Positions 27,043 to 36,714 of a stretch of 64,000 nt of DNA are shown here, one piece after another. The position numbers and the translations under genes were made by a program. Where the stretch lies: contig NC_015572.1 of NCBI RefSeq assembly GCF_000214665.1, positions 2,418,001 to 2,482,000 of the forward strand, given 5' to 3'. Source of the stretch: Methylomonas methanica MC09. GTDB lineage: Bacteria; Pseudomonadota; Gammaproteobacteria; Methylococcales; Methylomonadaceae. The notes under the pieces were generated by a model. That model had not been told where the DNA came from. It did no database searches and saw nothing but the letters and a program-made list of their open reading frames with translations. The first letter of the stretch is position 1; the number at the start of each line of letters is the position of its first letter.

Positions 27043-27289
27043 GACGGGCCGGCGAACGATTGTATTTGCGATGATTGTCCAAGCCACCGAGGGTAACGGT
27101 ATCGGCGCGCCGTAAAACTGTTGAATGGCCGCGATGTCGTCTGCGCTATGAACGCGTTTACTATGCGAATAGTCGCAGTCGGTTGTTGGATTGTCTACCG
27201 GATGGTGTCCGCACGTAACCGCATTGCAATGGCCCGAATGATAATACCTAAGGCATCCCCCAATTTATGAAGAAAAAGGCCGGAAGCCA
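27043..27289 (-). pseudogene. decayed matrixin-type zinc metalloprotease fragment
   Basis: The minus strand encodes LFLHKLGDALGI (27278-27243), then after a one-base shift YHSGHCNAVTCG, and in that same frame HSADDIAAIQQFYGAPIP, running to a TAG at the IS630 target. HKLGDALGIYH has the exact spacing of the matrixin zinc site HExxHxxGxxH, but Glu is Lys and the second His is Asp. DDIAAIQxxYG is the usual C-terminal signature of the family. The N-terminal half is absent. It is therefore an inactive remnant downstream of the REC-HD-GYP gene. Confidence 0.5.
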
Positions 27290-28894
27290 TTAACCCCTAT
27301 CCGCATACTGTTCGGCGATTTGGTAAAAGTCGTTTTCTATGGATAAAAACGCCTTCACAATGTTGGGATCGAAGTGTTCTCCGCTGCCTTCCAAAATGAT
27401 GGCTTTGGCTTTTTCGCGCGGAAACGGCGCTTTATATACACGGCGGCAGGTGAGGGCGTCATATACATCCACCAAAGCCAGTATGCGGGCGGCCAGTGGA
27501 ATCGCTTCGCCTTTTAAGCCTCGCGGATAGCCGCTGCCGTTCCATTTTTCATGATGGCAATAGGCGACTTCCATCCCGCACTTGATAAAGCTCTGCGACG
27601 GGTATTGATCGAATACCGCGCGCAGCGTGTCGCCGCCGATACCGGCGTGACTTTTCATGATTTCAAATTCTTCGCTCGTCAACTTGCCCGGCTTTTTCAG
27701 GATCGCATCGGGTATGCCCACTTTGCCGATATCGTGTAGCGGCGACGAGCGAATAAGGTCGACGGTGAATGCCGGCGTGACTTTATCCCGATAAGCGGGA
27801 TTGTTGGTCAATTCGTTACATATCAAGCCGCAGTATTTCTTCAGGCGTAACAAATGCGCGCCGGTTTCCGGGTCGCGGTATTCGGATAATTTGGCCAGTG
27901 CGGTGATAATGGCGTCCTGCGCTTGCTCAAAGGCTTCGCGATTCCAGTGACTCTGCAGCGCAGTGCTGGTGACGTCGACGATGCCGGCCAAAGCCTCCAG
28001 AATATCGGCTGAAAACGCCCTGGGTTCGCCGGCCAGATTCAATAAGCCCAGCAGGCCTTTTGTGCTGTGCAAAGGCAGAGATAGCAGCGGCGGGCCGGCA
28101 AAAAGCGATTTATCAAAATCGCTCAAGCGCATCTGCGATGCCTGGCTGTGTTGCCAGATTTGCCGATTATGCAAAATGTTCGCGATAACGCCGCACGGGC
28201 AACTGCCGATATCGAATGAGGCTGGCTCCCAGTTCGAAGGATGGTGGCAGGTAAATCGATTATCCAGTTGCGGGCTAAGCCATAAGCTCATGGTTTCGAT
28301 TTCGGTTAGTTCCGTTACGGCAGCGATCAAGGTGGAAATAACCGCTTCGGAACGCGTTATTTGCGCCAGCTTGGCAACGTGCCGGTATTGCAATTGCAGC
28401 GCGCGGGTTTTTTCCATCACCAGCATTTCCAGCCGGTTGTTTAGCAGGTTGAGCTCCCGGTTGGCGGTTTGCAGTTGCGCCTTCAACAACTGTTCGGACA
28501 TTCGCAATCGATATTGCTCCAAACCATCGACCAGAGTGTCTCGCAAAATTTGCTTGGAGCACGGCTTGTTTAGAAAACGGGAGATATGGGCGTTGTGTAA
28601 CGCCTCAATCGCCAAATCAAGATCGGCCCGACCCGTTAGCATGACTAACACGGTTTCGGGCTTGGATTGATAGATTGCGTTTAAAAAGTGTACGCCGTCC
28701 ATGCCGGGCATATTGTAATCGGATACGATCACGGCGAACGGGCCGTGCTCGGCAATGGCGGCTAAGCCGGCGGCACCGCTTTCCGCCACGGTGATGTCGA
28801 AGTCTCGCCTGAACTGCCGCTTTATGCTGTTCAATAACAGAACTTCGTCATCGACAAACAATATTTTCTGACTGATGCCGTCATTAGAATTCAT
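27290..28894 (-). CDS. response regulator with GAF-like and HD-GYP domains
   Basis: The 534-residue protein has a REC domain (about residues 8-125; FVDDEV, phosphoacceptor in VSDYNMPGMDG, LNKPC), a coiled linker and a GAF-like region (about 185-315). A C-terminal HD-GYP phosphodiesterase follows, with LHDIGKVGIPD (about 387) and HHEKWNGSGYPRGLKG (about 447-462). All HD-GYP metal ligands appear present, so c-di-GMP hydrolysis is likely. The start overlaps the end of the PP2C gene by 11 bases. It is the last gene of a four-gene signalling operon whose first gene is a histidine kinase. Confidence 0.9.
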   Translation of the reverse strand: MNSNDGISQKILFVDDEVLLLNSIKRQFRRDFDITVAESGAAGLAAIAEHGPFAVIVSDYNMPGMDGVHFLNAIYQSKPETVLVMLTGRADLDLAIEALHNAHISRFLNKPCSKQILRDTLVDGLEQYRLRMSEQLLKAQLQTANRELNLLNNRLEMLVMEKTRALQLQYRHVAKLAQITRSEAVISTLIAAVTELTEIETMSLWLSPQLDNRFTCHHPSNWEPASFDIGSCPCGVIANILHNRQIWQHSQASQMRLSDFDKSLFAGPPLLSLPLHSTKGLLGLLNLAGEPRAFSADILEALAGIVDVTSTALQSHWNREAFEQAQDAIITALAKLSEYRDPETGAHLLRLKKYCGLICNELTNNPAYRDKVTPAFTVDLIRSSPLHDIGKVGIPDAILKKPGKLTSEEFEIMKSHAGIGGDTLRAVFDQYPSQSFIKCGMEVAYCHHEKWNGSGYPRGLKGEAIPLAARILALVDVYDALTCRRVYKAPFPREKAKAIILEGSGEHFDPNIVKAFLSIENDFYQIAEQYADRG

Positions 28895-30116
28895 AACTTT
28901 CCAATGCTTTACAAATTCGGGGTAGATTTAATTCGAGCAGGGAAATATCATCCGATTGCCCATGCCGTCCCTGATGTTGCCTTAACCGGGCAACGACAAA
29001 GTCAATCCGCCGAGCATCGGTCGGCGCGTCTTTTAAGGCATCCAGTAATCGATGTTCTCCAAACCAGTTGTTATCGGTACCGATTTGTTCGGTCAGGCCG
29101 TCCGTGTATAAAAACAAGGTTTCAATGTCGCTACAACGGTAAATGCTGGCGGTGCCTGTATAAATCTGCTCGCTGCAGACGCCCAGCGGCAGGTTGTTGG
29201 AGACTACGGTCTTCAATGCACGCCCCTTTTCATCCAAGCAATAGGCATCCGGCGTGCCGCCTTTCCAAAGCGTTAAGCGGTGTTGCCTTATGTCCAGTTT
29301 TAGTAAGGCGGCCGCGCAAAATAAGCCTATGGGCAATTTACCGCGCATTTTGGCATTAATATCGGATACCAGTATTTCAATGTCGGGTTCCGATTGGCAA
29401 TGGTGTTCAAAGCATTCGGCGACCAGTAAAACCGCCAGTGCGGACTGCAAACCGTGCCCGGTTAAGTCCCCAAACATCAGGTAAAACACTTTCCTATCGT
29501 CACTGGTATAGGTAAGCAAAAAGTCGCCGCCTACTTCTTCCTTGGGGAAACTTAAATAATCCAGACCATCCAGTTGTTCGTATTGATGGGATACCACGTT
29601 GCCATAGACGGTTTTGGCCATCTCCAGCTCGTGTTCCAGCAGGAATTTTTGTTTTTCCAATTGTGCGTTACTGGCTGCGAGTTGCAGATTTTTTTGTTTT
29701 AATTCAAGTTCTACCCGCCGTTTATCGATAAGTAAATGGTATTGCGCCAGCGCATCGGCCACGACTTTTTGCAGTATCGCCGTAGGGCATGGTTTCGGTA
29801 GATAGCGAAAAATCGCGGTTTCGTTAATGGCTTGAATTGACACGTCAATGTTCAGATTGCCGGTCAATATGATTTGCACCGTGTCGGGCGATATTTCCAG
29901 GGCACGTTTTAAAAGTTCGATCCCGTCCATTCCCGGCATTTGGTAGTCCGAAATAATGACGGCAATTTTTGCCGGACCGGCTAACACATTTAGTGCCTGT
30001 TCCCCCGATTGCGCGGTGAGGATGTGATGTTTCCTACCCAAGGTGCGTTCAAACATAAACAATATGTTGGTATCGTCATCTACGCAAAGAACGGTAGCAG
30101 GCTCGGTGATCGGCAT
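28884..30116 (-). CDS. response regulator with PP2C/SpoIIE-type phosphatase domain
   Basis: The 410-residue protein has a REC domain (LCVDDD, VIISDYQMPGMDG, LPKPC) and a coiled coil (about 135-175). A C-terminal RsbU/SpoIIE phosphatase follows, with the metal ligands VGGDFLL, FGDLTGHGLQSAL, FLYTDGLTE and SDDISLLEL. Such proteins dephosphorylate anti-sigma-factor antagonists; no STAS or anti-sigma partner is encoded nearby. The gap to the upstream HDOD gene is two bases, and the end overlaps the HD-GYP gene, so it is certainly cotranscribed. Confidence 0.9.
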   Translation of the reverse strand: MPITEPATVLCVDDDTNILFMFERTLGRKHHILTAQSGEQALNVLAGPAKIAVIISDYQMPGMDGIELLKRALEISPDTVQIILTGNLNIDVSIQAINETAIFRYLPKPCPTAILQKVVADALAQYHLLIDKRRVELELKQKNLQLAASNAQLEKQKFLLEHELEMAKTVYGNVVSHQYEQLDGLDYLSFPKEEVGGDFLLTYTSDDRKVFYLMFGDLTGHGLQSALAVLLVAECFEHHCQSEPDIEILVSDINAKMRGKLPIGLFCAAALLKLDIRQHRLTLWKGGTPDAYCLDEKGRALKTVVSNNLPLGVCSEQIYTGTASIYRCSDIETLFLYTDGLTEQIGTDNNWFGEHRLLDALKDAPTDARRIDFVVARLRQHQGRHGQSDDISLLELNLPRICKALESYEF

Positions 30117-30118
30117 GA

Positions 30119-31345
30119 TTACTTTTCCGTTGAGTCAAATTGAGTGATCACTTTTTCGGCAAGACGCTGCCAGTCCGCCAAGCGGTGTTGCTTATTGATA
30201 CGTTGTAAGTATTGGGTGTCAAGAACGATCTCAAACAGACGGTCGCATTCTTGCATGACGGCGGGTTTTAACAGACAGGCCGCAACATGAACAGCCGTCA
30301 GCGCGCTCACGCCGTCATAATCGGCTTGGCTTGGGGTGTTTTGCAGCAGTATGGATTCGATGATACGGGGTGGGATTTTCCAAAGGCTCAGAATATAAGC
30401 TGCCGCTTCCGAGCGGGTGAAACCGAAAATCAGGGTTTCCAGTTCGCTGACCGGTATGCGGGAATGTTTGACTTGTTCCAACAAGAGTGCCAGTTGATGA
30501 CCGCCGCGGGATAGAAAGATCAATAAGCCCATGTTGTGCAACAGTCCGCCCAGATAGGCCTGATCCGGCCTGTCTTCCTGTTGTTGTTCCGATAGCGATA
30601 TTAATTTGGCCAATTCGGCAACTCGGACGGCGTCTTTCCAGAAATATTCCATGTAACGTTGCAGAGTCGGGTCGGTAACCGGAAACGCCGTTTTCAGGTG
30701 CACGGAAAGTACCAAGCTGTTGAGCTTCTTTATGCCGATCATGTTGATGGCGTCGCTAAGGTTGGATACATGGCGATGCAGTCCGAAATAAGCCGAATTC
30801 ACCAGATGCAGCAACTTGGCCGACAACACCATATCCTGCGCAAAGATGTCGGCCAAATCGTTTACGGTGGTGTTTTCGTCGGCAACGGCAGCATTCAGTT
30901 CTCGATAGATTTTAGGCAGGCTGGGGAGTTGGTTGGGGTCGCCAATGCCGTCGATGATGCGCGGGTTTTTAACGCAGGCCTGAATGTTAAATATTTGCGT
31001 AATGGCTTCTCGTAACGTCTCAGCATTACAGGGCTTTATCAGATGCTGATGGGCGACTTCCATTGCGCACTTTACGGTCTCTTCGTCCGCGTAACCGCTG
31101 AGGATAACCCGAATGGTGCCCGGATATAACCGGCTGACTTGTCTCAGTAATTTGTCGCCCCGCATTTCGGGCATCAGCATATCGCAAACGATTAAATCGA
31201 TCGGGTTTTGTTGCATCGCTTGCAAGGCCTGGTTGCCGGTGTTGGCGAAGAATAATTGCCATTGCTCCCGGTAAGGGCGTAACTGGCGCCGAATACCGTT
31301 GATGACATTTTCGTCGTCGTCGACAAACAGGATGTTTTTTTTCAT
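30119..31345 (-). CDS. response regulator with HDOD domain
   Basis: The ATG at 31345 (MKKNILFVDDDENV) is chosen because the longer frame to 31450 overlaps the kinase gene and adds a non-family leader. The 408-residue protein has a REC domain (LIVCDMLMPEMRGD, IKPCN) and an HDOD domain (about residues 135-330; LPSLPKIYRELNAAV, LLHLVNSAYFGL, YLGGLLHNMGLLIF). HDOD proteins lack HD catalytic residues and act in signalling by binding. The C-terminal 75 residues are helical. It lies 13 bases after the histidine kinase stop. Confidence 0.9.
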   Translation of the reverse strand: MKKNILFVDDDENVINGIRRQLRPYREQWQLFFANTGNQALQAMQQNPIDLIVCDMLMPEMRGDKLLRQVSRLYPGTIRVILSGYADEETVKCAMEVAHQHLIKPCNAETLREAITQIFNIQACVKNPRIIDGIGDPNQLPSLPKIYRELNAAVADENTTVNDLADIFAQDMVLSAKLLHLVNSAYFGLHRHVSNLSDAINMIGIKKLNSLVLSVHLKTAFPVTDPTLQRYMEYFWKDAVRVAELAKLISLSEQQQEDRPDQAYLGGLLHNMGLLIFLSRGGHQLALLLEQVKHSRIPVSELETLIFGFTRSEAAAYILSLWKIPPRIIESILLQNTPSQADYDGVSALTAVHVAACLLKPAVMQECDRLFEIVLDTQYLQRINKQHRLADWQRLAEKVITQFDSTEK

Positions 31346-31358
31346 GGCTTCATGCAGG

Positions 31359-32789
31359 CTAGGCGGTATCAATTGGTAACAATATATGAAACGTGGTACC
31401 GATGCCGGGTTCCGACTCGAAAAACAATTTACCTTGGTGTTTTTCGACAATAATGCTGTGGGCTAAACTTAGCCCTTGGCCAGTACCTTTTCCTACCGGC
31501 TTGGTGGTGAAAAACAAGTTGAACACTTTATCTTGAATCGGCTTGGGAATGCCCGCGCCGTTATCCTGAATTTGGATTTCAATCTGATCGCCGGTTTTGC
31601 GGGTCGTGACGCGTATCAAGCCGGCGTCGTTTCGGCTTTCTTCGATGGCATGAGCGGCATTGACAATCAGATTAAGAAAGACTTGGTTGAGTTGATTAGC
31701 GTAACATTCCACGAAATGAACGTCGTCGGCATAATCGGTTTCTACTTTTGCGACGTACTTGTAACTGTTACGACTAATGGTGAGCGTGCTATTCAGGGCT
31801 TCGTGCAAATTGATTGCTTGTTTGTTCTGTGCCGATTCCATGTGAGAAAAAGTCTTCATGGCTTTGACGATTTCCGCTACCCGCTCCACGCCTTCCAAGG
31901 ATTGCCGAATGGCATTGGGGCTGTCTTCCAGAATAAATGCAATGTCATGCTCTTCCGCAAGCTTGTCTGCTTGGGGGCGCAAGGGTTCCGGTATTAACCC
32001 GGCGATCGCTTGGTGGTAGGCCAATACATCGATAAAATTTTGATGTAACGCCGACAAATTGTCACCTATATACTGAATTGGAGTATTGATTTCGTGAGCT
32101 ACACCGGAAGCCAGTTGACCGATAGCTTCCAATTTTTGCGCCTGTATCAACTGATTCTGCAGCATTTTCGTATCGCTTATATCGTCGATCACACCGGAAA
32201 AATAAATCGCGTCGTCTATATACATTGGATTGACCCGCAGCAAGGCTGGGAATAGCTTACCATTTTTACGACGCGCTTCCACTTCGCGTCGTTTGCCGAG
32301 GATAATGGGTCGACCGGTTTGCAGGTACCTATGCAGATAACTGCTATGTTCCGCCGCTATTGCATCGGGTATCAAGCAATCGACGTTTTTACCGATCAAT
32401 TCGTCGTGATCGTAACCAAAGATTTGCTCGGCGGCTTTATTGAAATTGGTGATACTGCCGCTTCTATCGATAGTGATAATCGCGCTGGCGGCTGTATCCA
32501 AAATAGTATTGAGTTCGGTGGTTTGATGTGTAAGCGTATCCATTTTCTGCTTTAACTGCAGGCTGGTTTTGCCGAGAACATAACCGAAAATACCCATTAT
32601 CAGCGGCGCGCTCCAAACCACGTACAGTGCGAAATTGTTTTGGTGAAGGGCAGCGAGATTGTGCCAGCTTAAGTTAAGATCCTGGTGTTGAAGCAAAAGG
32701 CCGATTGTCAGGATAGGAAAGGATAAGCCGACCGAAGCCGCTGTCAGAATGGGGAAACTGAACGGGTGACGTTGCAATTTGTTGATCAT
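31359..32789 (-). CDS. PAS-containing sensor histidine kinase
   Basis: The 476-residue protein has two N-terminal membrane segments (about 12-33 and 55-75) with little periplasmic sequence. A PAS domain (about 90-205; NTILDTAASAIITIDRSGS, FNKAAEQIFGY) is followed by the phosphoacceptor helix LASGVAHEINTPIQYI (His near 232). A catalytic domain has the N box NQVFLNLIVNAAHAIEE, G1 DNGAGIP and G2 GKGTGQGLSLA. The HEINTP type of H box is shared with large cytoplasmic-sensing kinases. It is the first gene of the operon and most likely phosphorylates the three following response regulators. Confidence 0.9.
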   Translation of the reverse strand: MINKLQRHPFSFPILTAASVGLSFPILTIGLLLQHQDLNLSWHNLAALHQNNFALYVVWSAPLIMGIFGYVLGKTSLQLKQKMDTLTHQTTELNTILDTAASAIITIDRSGSITNFNKAAEQIFGYDHDELIGKNVDCLIPDAIAAEHSSYLHRYLQTGRPIILGKRREVEARRKNGKLFPALLRVNPMYIDDAIYFSGVIDDISDTKMLQNQLIQAQKLEAIGQLASGVAHEINTPIQYIGDNLSALHQNFIDVLAYHQAIAGLIPEPLRPQADKLAEEHDIAFILEDSPNAIRQSLEGVERVAEIVKAMKTFSHMESAQNKQAINLHEALNSTLTISRNSYKYVAKVETDYADDVHFVECYANQLNQVFLNLIVNAAHAIEESRNDAGLIRVTTRKTGDQIEIQIQDNGAGIPKPIQDKVFNLFFTTKPVGKGTGQGLSLAHSIIVEKHQGKLFFESEPGIGTTFHILLPIDTA

Positions 32790-33019
32790 GGATTTAGTCG
32801 CTCGGAATACGGGTCCAAGTGTACTAAATTTTTATTGGATTCGGCCTGCTTTAGCGTAATTTTGCGGGAACGAGCTCATTACGATCAAAGTTAGGCTGTC
32901 GCCAAAAAATATTGCCGCTTTCGGGTTTCGCTACTACGCGCGAATCAGTGGAGATGCGTGTTTCAGTATTCCCGACCGGCAGAACTCGGGAGCGTTGTTT
33001 ACGCTTCTATTTCTAACGG

Positions 33020-33520
33020 TTATTCGTTTAATAAATCGGATGGTTTGCTCTCCGGTTTAACCGGCATCTCGCCGCTATCGTCGTTACTGAACAAGCCGGT
33101 AATTTTTTCCCACATGGTTTTATCCAGATTGCGTTTAGGTACATCCACGGTGGTTTCGGTGGATTCCTTAATGACCGGCAGTTTGCTGGGCCGAAAATCG
33201 CCCTGCACGCCTATCAAATTGTCACCGTCGAAAAACAGCGAAATGCGTTTTTGTACTCTGGCTTCGCCGCCAGGTTGATCGGAATACAAATAATCCCAAC
33301 GCCGTTCGTGGAAGGTATCGGTCAACATCGGCGACCCCATGATGTAGAGCACCTGCCGCTTGCTCATGTTGGGGCGTAATTGGTCCACCATGGCTTGATC
33401 GATCATATTGCCTTGTTCTATATCGATGCTATAGACGCCGGGCAGGTTGTTGAGAATAGTTTCGCAGGCAGTCAACGTCAGTGCGGCGGCAACGGCGAGC
33501 GGGAAAACGGTTCTTTTCAT
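33020..33520 (-). CDS. bamE: outer-membrane assembly lipoprotein BamE (SmpA/OmlA)
   Basis: The 166-residue protein has a lipoprotein signal (LTLTAC, Cys19), the [10 protein letters not shown] strand, and the conserved BamE core [20 protein letters not shown] and RWDYLYSD. It is part of the BAM complex that inserts beta-barrel proteins in the outer membrane. The C-terminal 45 residues are longer than in E. coli BamE and rich in charged residues. It is divergent from fur, the arrangement widespread in gammaproteobacteria. Confidence 0.95.
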   Translation of the reverse strand: MKRTVFPLAVAAALTLTACETILNNLPGVYSIDIEQGNMIDQAMVDQLRPNMSKRQVLYIMGSPMLTDTFHERRWDYLYSDQPGGEARVQKRISLFFDGDNLIGVQGDFRPSKLPVIKESTETTVDVPKRNLDKTMWEKITGLFSNDDSGEMPVKPESKPSDLLNE

Positions 33521-33633
33521 GGTTTAAGATGGATTCCGGCCAAAAATGGATAGGCATTATCCCATAATTCTCGCAGCGGCTCCGGGCAAAAAACGCTACA
33601 ATGGAGCGCTACTATGAATGAAGAGTAAAAGCT

Positions 33634-34050
33634 ATGGAAACACAGGAATTACGCAACGCAGGCTTAAAAGTCACCTTGCCCAGAGTCAAAATTCTGGAGA
33701 TTCTTGAGAAACAGGATGACGACAGGCATTTATCGGCGGAAAAAGTGTACAAAATTCTGCTGGCGGAAGGCGAAGAAATCGGTTTGGCGACGGTTTACCG
33801 GGTCTTGACCCAATTCGAAGCCGCCGGTTTGGTGAATCGGCATCATTTCGAAGGTGGCAATTCCATTTTCGAACTCAATAAAGGCAGCCATCACGACCAT
33901 GTCGTCTGCATGAAATGCGGCAAAGTCGATGAATTTACCGACGAACTGATTGAAAAGCGGCAGGTCGAAATCGCCCAACGGCTCGGTTACACCTTGGTGG
34001 AACACAGTCTCTATCTCTACGGCTATTGTGCCGATTGTAAGAACCCCTAA
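33634..34050 (+). CDS. fur: ferric uptake regulator Fur
   Basis: The 138-residue protein has a winged-helix DNA-binding half (LKVTLPRVKILEILE, GLATVYRVLTQFEAAGLV) and a metal-binding dimerisation half. The HHDHVVCMKCGKVDEF motif and the CADC pair near the C-terminus are present. It represses iron-uptake genes when loaded with iron. It is divergent from bamE with about 110 bases between them, and followed 11 bases later by the lol permease gene. Confidence 0.95.
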   Translation: METQELRNAGLKVTLPRVKILEILEKQDDDRHLSAEKVYKILLAEGEEIGLATVYRVLTQFEAAGLVNRHHFEGGNSIFELNKGSHHDHVVCMKCGKVDEFTDELIEKRQVEIAQRLGYTLVEHSLYLYGYCADCKNP

Positions 34051-34061
34051 TCACTTATTGC

Positions 34062-35309
34062 ATGTTTAAACCTCTGATTCTTTACATCGGGCTGCGCTAT
34101 ACCCGCGCCAAGCGCCGCACGCAATTCATTTCCTTCATAACGCTAACTTCCGTGCTCGGCATTGCCTTGGGCGTGACGGCCCTGATTACCGTGTTATCGG
34201 TGATGAACGGCTTTGAAGCCGAATTACGCGAACGCATTCTGGGCATGACCTCGCACACCACCATTACCGGCCGTTACGGCCAGCTTGATGATTGGCAAAG
34301 CGTGGCGGAACGTGTCCGCGGCTTGCCGCATGTCGAAGGTGCGGCACCGTTTATTCAAGGGCAGGTGATGGTGAATGCCGACCGGCAGGTCAGCGGTACC
34401 TTGGTGCAGGGAATTTTGCCGGACTATGAACCCAAGGTTTCCGAAGTAGGCGACAAGATGAAATTCGGGCGCCTGGAGGACCTGAAGTCCGGCGAATTCA
34501 ACATCATTTTAGGCGCGGAACTGGCCAGCTATTTGGGTGTATTCATGGGCGACAAGGTTACCGTCATTACACCGCAGGTTAATTCCACGCCCGCCGGCAT
34601 TCTGCCGCGTTTGAAGCGCTTTACCGTGGTCGGCGTGTTTCAAGTGGGTATGTACGAATACGACCGCAACATGGCGCTGATCCACCTGGACGACGCCGGT
34701 AAATTGTTCCGCATCGAGCCGGCCGTATCGGGCCTGCGCTTGAAACTGGACGATTTGTTCAATGCGCCGTTGATTACCCAGGATATCGCCGATGTGCTGG
34801 GTAACGACTACCGGGTCAGCGATTGGACCAAGGCGCACAGCAACTTTTTCCGCGCGGTACAAACTGAAAAACGCGCCATGTTTATCATTCTGTTGTTAAT
34901 CGTAGCGGTGGCGGCTTTCAATATCGTCTCTACCTTAGTCATGGTGGTGACGGATAAGCGCGGCGATATCGCTATTTTGAAAACCCAGGGGCTGACCAAT
35001 CTCTCTGTGATGGGTATTTTTATCGTGCTGGGCTGCGTAATCGGTAGCGTGGGTACCTTGATCGGTACTTTGGGCGGCATTGCCTTGGCGCTGAATGTGG
35101 AAACCATAGTACCGGCGATTGAAAAAGCCTTTGGTGTGCAATTCATGGCCGCCGACGTCTATTACATCAGCGAAGTGCCTTCCAAACTGATCTGGGGCGA
35201 CGTGTACTGGATTGCCGCCACCGCATTTTTCCTGTCGCTGCTGGCCACCCTGTATCCCGCTTGGCAGGCTTCGCGTATCAATCCGGCCGAGGTGCTGCGT
35301 TATGAGTAA
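34062..35309 (+). CDS. lolC: lipoprotein-releasing ABC permease (LolC/LolE/LolF type)
   Basis: The 415-residue protein has the four-helix LolC/E topology: an N-terminal membrane helix with [18 protein letters not shown], a periplasmic domain (about 50-265), and three C-terminal helices. The family stretches [35 protein letters not shown] and [18 protein letters not shown] are clear. Together with LolD it extracts lipoproteins from the inner membrane for transfer to LolA. Only one permease gene is present here, followed at once by lolD, so the complex could be a homodimer (LolF type) unless lolE lies elsewhere. Confidence 0.9.
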   Translation: MFKPLILYIGLRYTRAKRRTQFISFITLTSVLGIALGVTALITVLSVMNGFEAELRERILGMTSHTTITGRYGQLDDWQSVAERVRGLPHVEGAAPFIQGQVMVNADRQVSGTLVQGILPDYEPKVSEVGDKMKFGRLEDLKSGEFNIILGAELASYLGVFMGDKVTVITPQVNSTPAGILPRLKRFTVVGVFQVGMYEYDRNMALIHLDDAGKLFRIEPAVSGLRLKLDDLFNAPLITQDIADVLGNDYRVSDWTKAHSNFFRAVQTEKRAMFIILLLIVAVAAFNIVSTLVMVVTDKRGDIAILKTQGLTNLSVMGIFIVLGCVIGSVGTLIGTLGGIALALNVETIVPAIEKAFGVQFMAADVYYISEVPSKLIWGDVYWIAATAFFLSLLATLYPAWQASRINPAEVLRYE

Positions 35310-35979
35310 GCCCGTGATTTTGGAATGCCGGCAGCTCACCAAGCGATTCGTGCAAGGCGATTTGAATGTCGAGGTGTTGAAGGGCGTGGATGTATCCATT
35401 CACGCCGGACAGCGGGTGGCCATTATGGGTGCGTCCGGTTCCGGCAAAAGTACCTTGCTGCATTTATTGGGCGGCTTGGAAAAACCCAGCTCGGGCACCG
35501 TGATTTTGGACGGTGCGGATTTGAACAAGGTCGGCTCGGCCAAATTGAGTCAATTACGTAATCAGTCCTTGGGCTTTATCTATCAGTTTCATCATTTGCT
35601 GGGCGAGTTTACCATTCTGGAAAACGTGGCCATGCCGCTGCTGATCGGCAAACGCCCGATCAGAGAGGCCCAGGCAGAGGCGGCGGAATTGTTAAAACGG
35701 GTCGGTTTGGGTCACCGCGTGATGCACAAGCCCGGTGAATTGTCCGGCGGGGAACGCCAGCGCGCGGCCGTGGCCAGAGCCTTGATCAACAAACCCAAAT
35801 GCGTACTGGCCGACGAACCCACCGGCAACCTGGACAGTAAAACCGCGGACCAGATTTACCAGCTGATGCTGGAATTGAACCAGGAGCTGCAAGTCAGCTT
35901 TTTAGTGGTCACCCACGATCCGGAGCTGGCGGGCCGCATGGATCATGTGTTGCATATGGAAGATGGGTTGATTGTTTAG
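35302..35979 (+). CDS. lolD: lipoprotein-releasing ABC ATPase LolD
   Basis: The start is the ATG at 35302 overlapping the permease stop by eight bases ([16 protein letters not shown]). This gives 225 residues, the normal LolD length; upstream in-frame codons belong to the permease in another frame. Walker A is GASGSGKST, the signature LSGGERQR, Walker [13 protein letters not shown] and the H-loop VVTHD. The LolD-type stretch [15 protein letters not shown] is present. It powers lipoprotein release by the preceding permease. Confidence 0.95.
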   Translation: MSKPVILECRQLTKRFVQGDLNVEVLKGVDVSIHAGQRVAIMGASGSGKSTLLHLLGGLEKPSSGTVILDGADLNKVGSAKLSQLRNQSLGFIYQFHHLLGEFTILENVAMPLLIGKRPIREAQAEAAELLKRVGLGHRVMHKPGELSGGERQRAAVARALINKPKCVLADEPTGNLDSKTADQIYQLMLELNQELQVSFLVVTHDPELAGRMDHVLHMEDGLIV

Positions 35980-36085
35980 AGATGATTAGGAAGCCAAACA
36001 CAATAGATCGAGGTATACCCGAATTTTAAAACTCAAAGCTGGACGGGTTTTGTACGACCAAACCCCGTCGCGCCGAGCGGCTTTT

Positions 36086-36523
36086 TCAGTAGTATCGATT
36101 GTAAAGGATTTGTCCGAGTCCCATTTTCTTGGTATCAGACATCTGACCGAAATACTCCTTTTCGTCAGTCGCGATCCGACTCTCGCATTCGAAGGCAATA
36201 TTGGTGATCAACCACCCCGGACATGCTGGTCTATCTAATCTTTCGATCTTCACATCCATCCGGACCGCGAGTCGTACCTCTTTCAATTCCTCGAATATGA
36301 TGGAATGCTTCCGGCAATTCTCTTCAAGCCACTCGCGGAAGCTGACGCAGTAGCCGAGGGGCGAGAGTGGTGTAAGCTCGTGATCGCAGCGGAGGGAGAG
36401 AAAATCCATCGTGACTTGGCCACTGCCGAAAATAACGAAGTTGATTCGGTCGCTGTTGCTTAGCGATGTCAGGAACCGTTGGCAGCATACGTTAGCGAAA
36501 TCCTGGAGAACTTTTCGTTTCAT
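36086..36523 (-). CDS. hypothetical protein, 145 residues
   Basis: This open frame starts with ATG at 36523 and a weak upstream site. There are no membrane segments; it has several cysteines (ANVCCQRF, LRCDHE, ENCRKH, RPACPG) and no motif I recognise. The codon pattern is less regular than in its neighbours, and the surrounding 35980-36085 and 36524-36714 hold nothing identifiable. It may be a recently acquired gene or a chance frame; coding is more likely than not. Confidence 0.45.
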   Translation of the reverse strand: MKRKVLQDFANVCCQRFLTSLSNSDRINFVIFGSGQVTMDFLSLRCDHELTPLSPLGYCVSFREWLEENCRKHSIIFEELKEVRLAVRMDVKIERLDRPACPGWLITNIAFECESRIATDEKEYFGQMSDTKKMGLGQILYNRYY

Positions 36524-36714
36524 ACCCGTATTGCCTGATGAACGAAATAGACTGAAAGCGCGATGGGTTTTGTAAACCCGTCCGTAACGTTTTGCGCGAT
36601 CAACCCTTGCACCAGAAATGAAACGTCAGCAATATTCAAAGCAGAGCGATGGGCGGCAAACGGTTGAGAAAGTCTCGTTGCGCCAATAGATAAAAAAACA
36701 AACAATTAGCTATT

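Noticed and set aside
36520..36705. 61-codon minus-strand frame upstream of the 36086 gene
   Set aside because: No ribosome site, not recognisable, likely chance.
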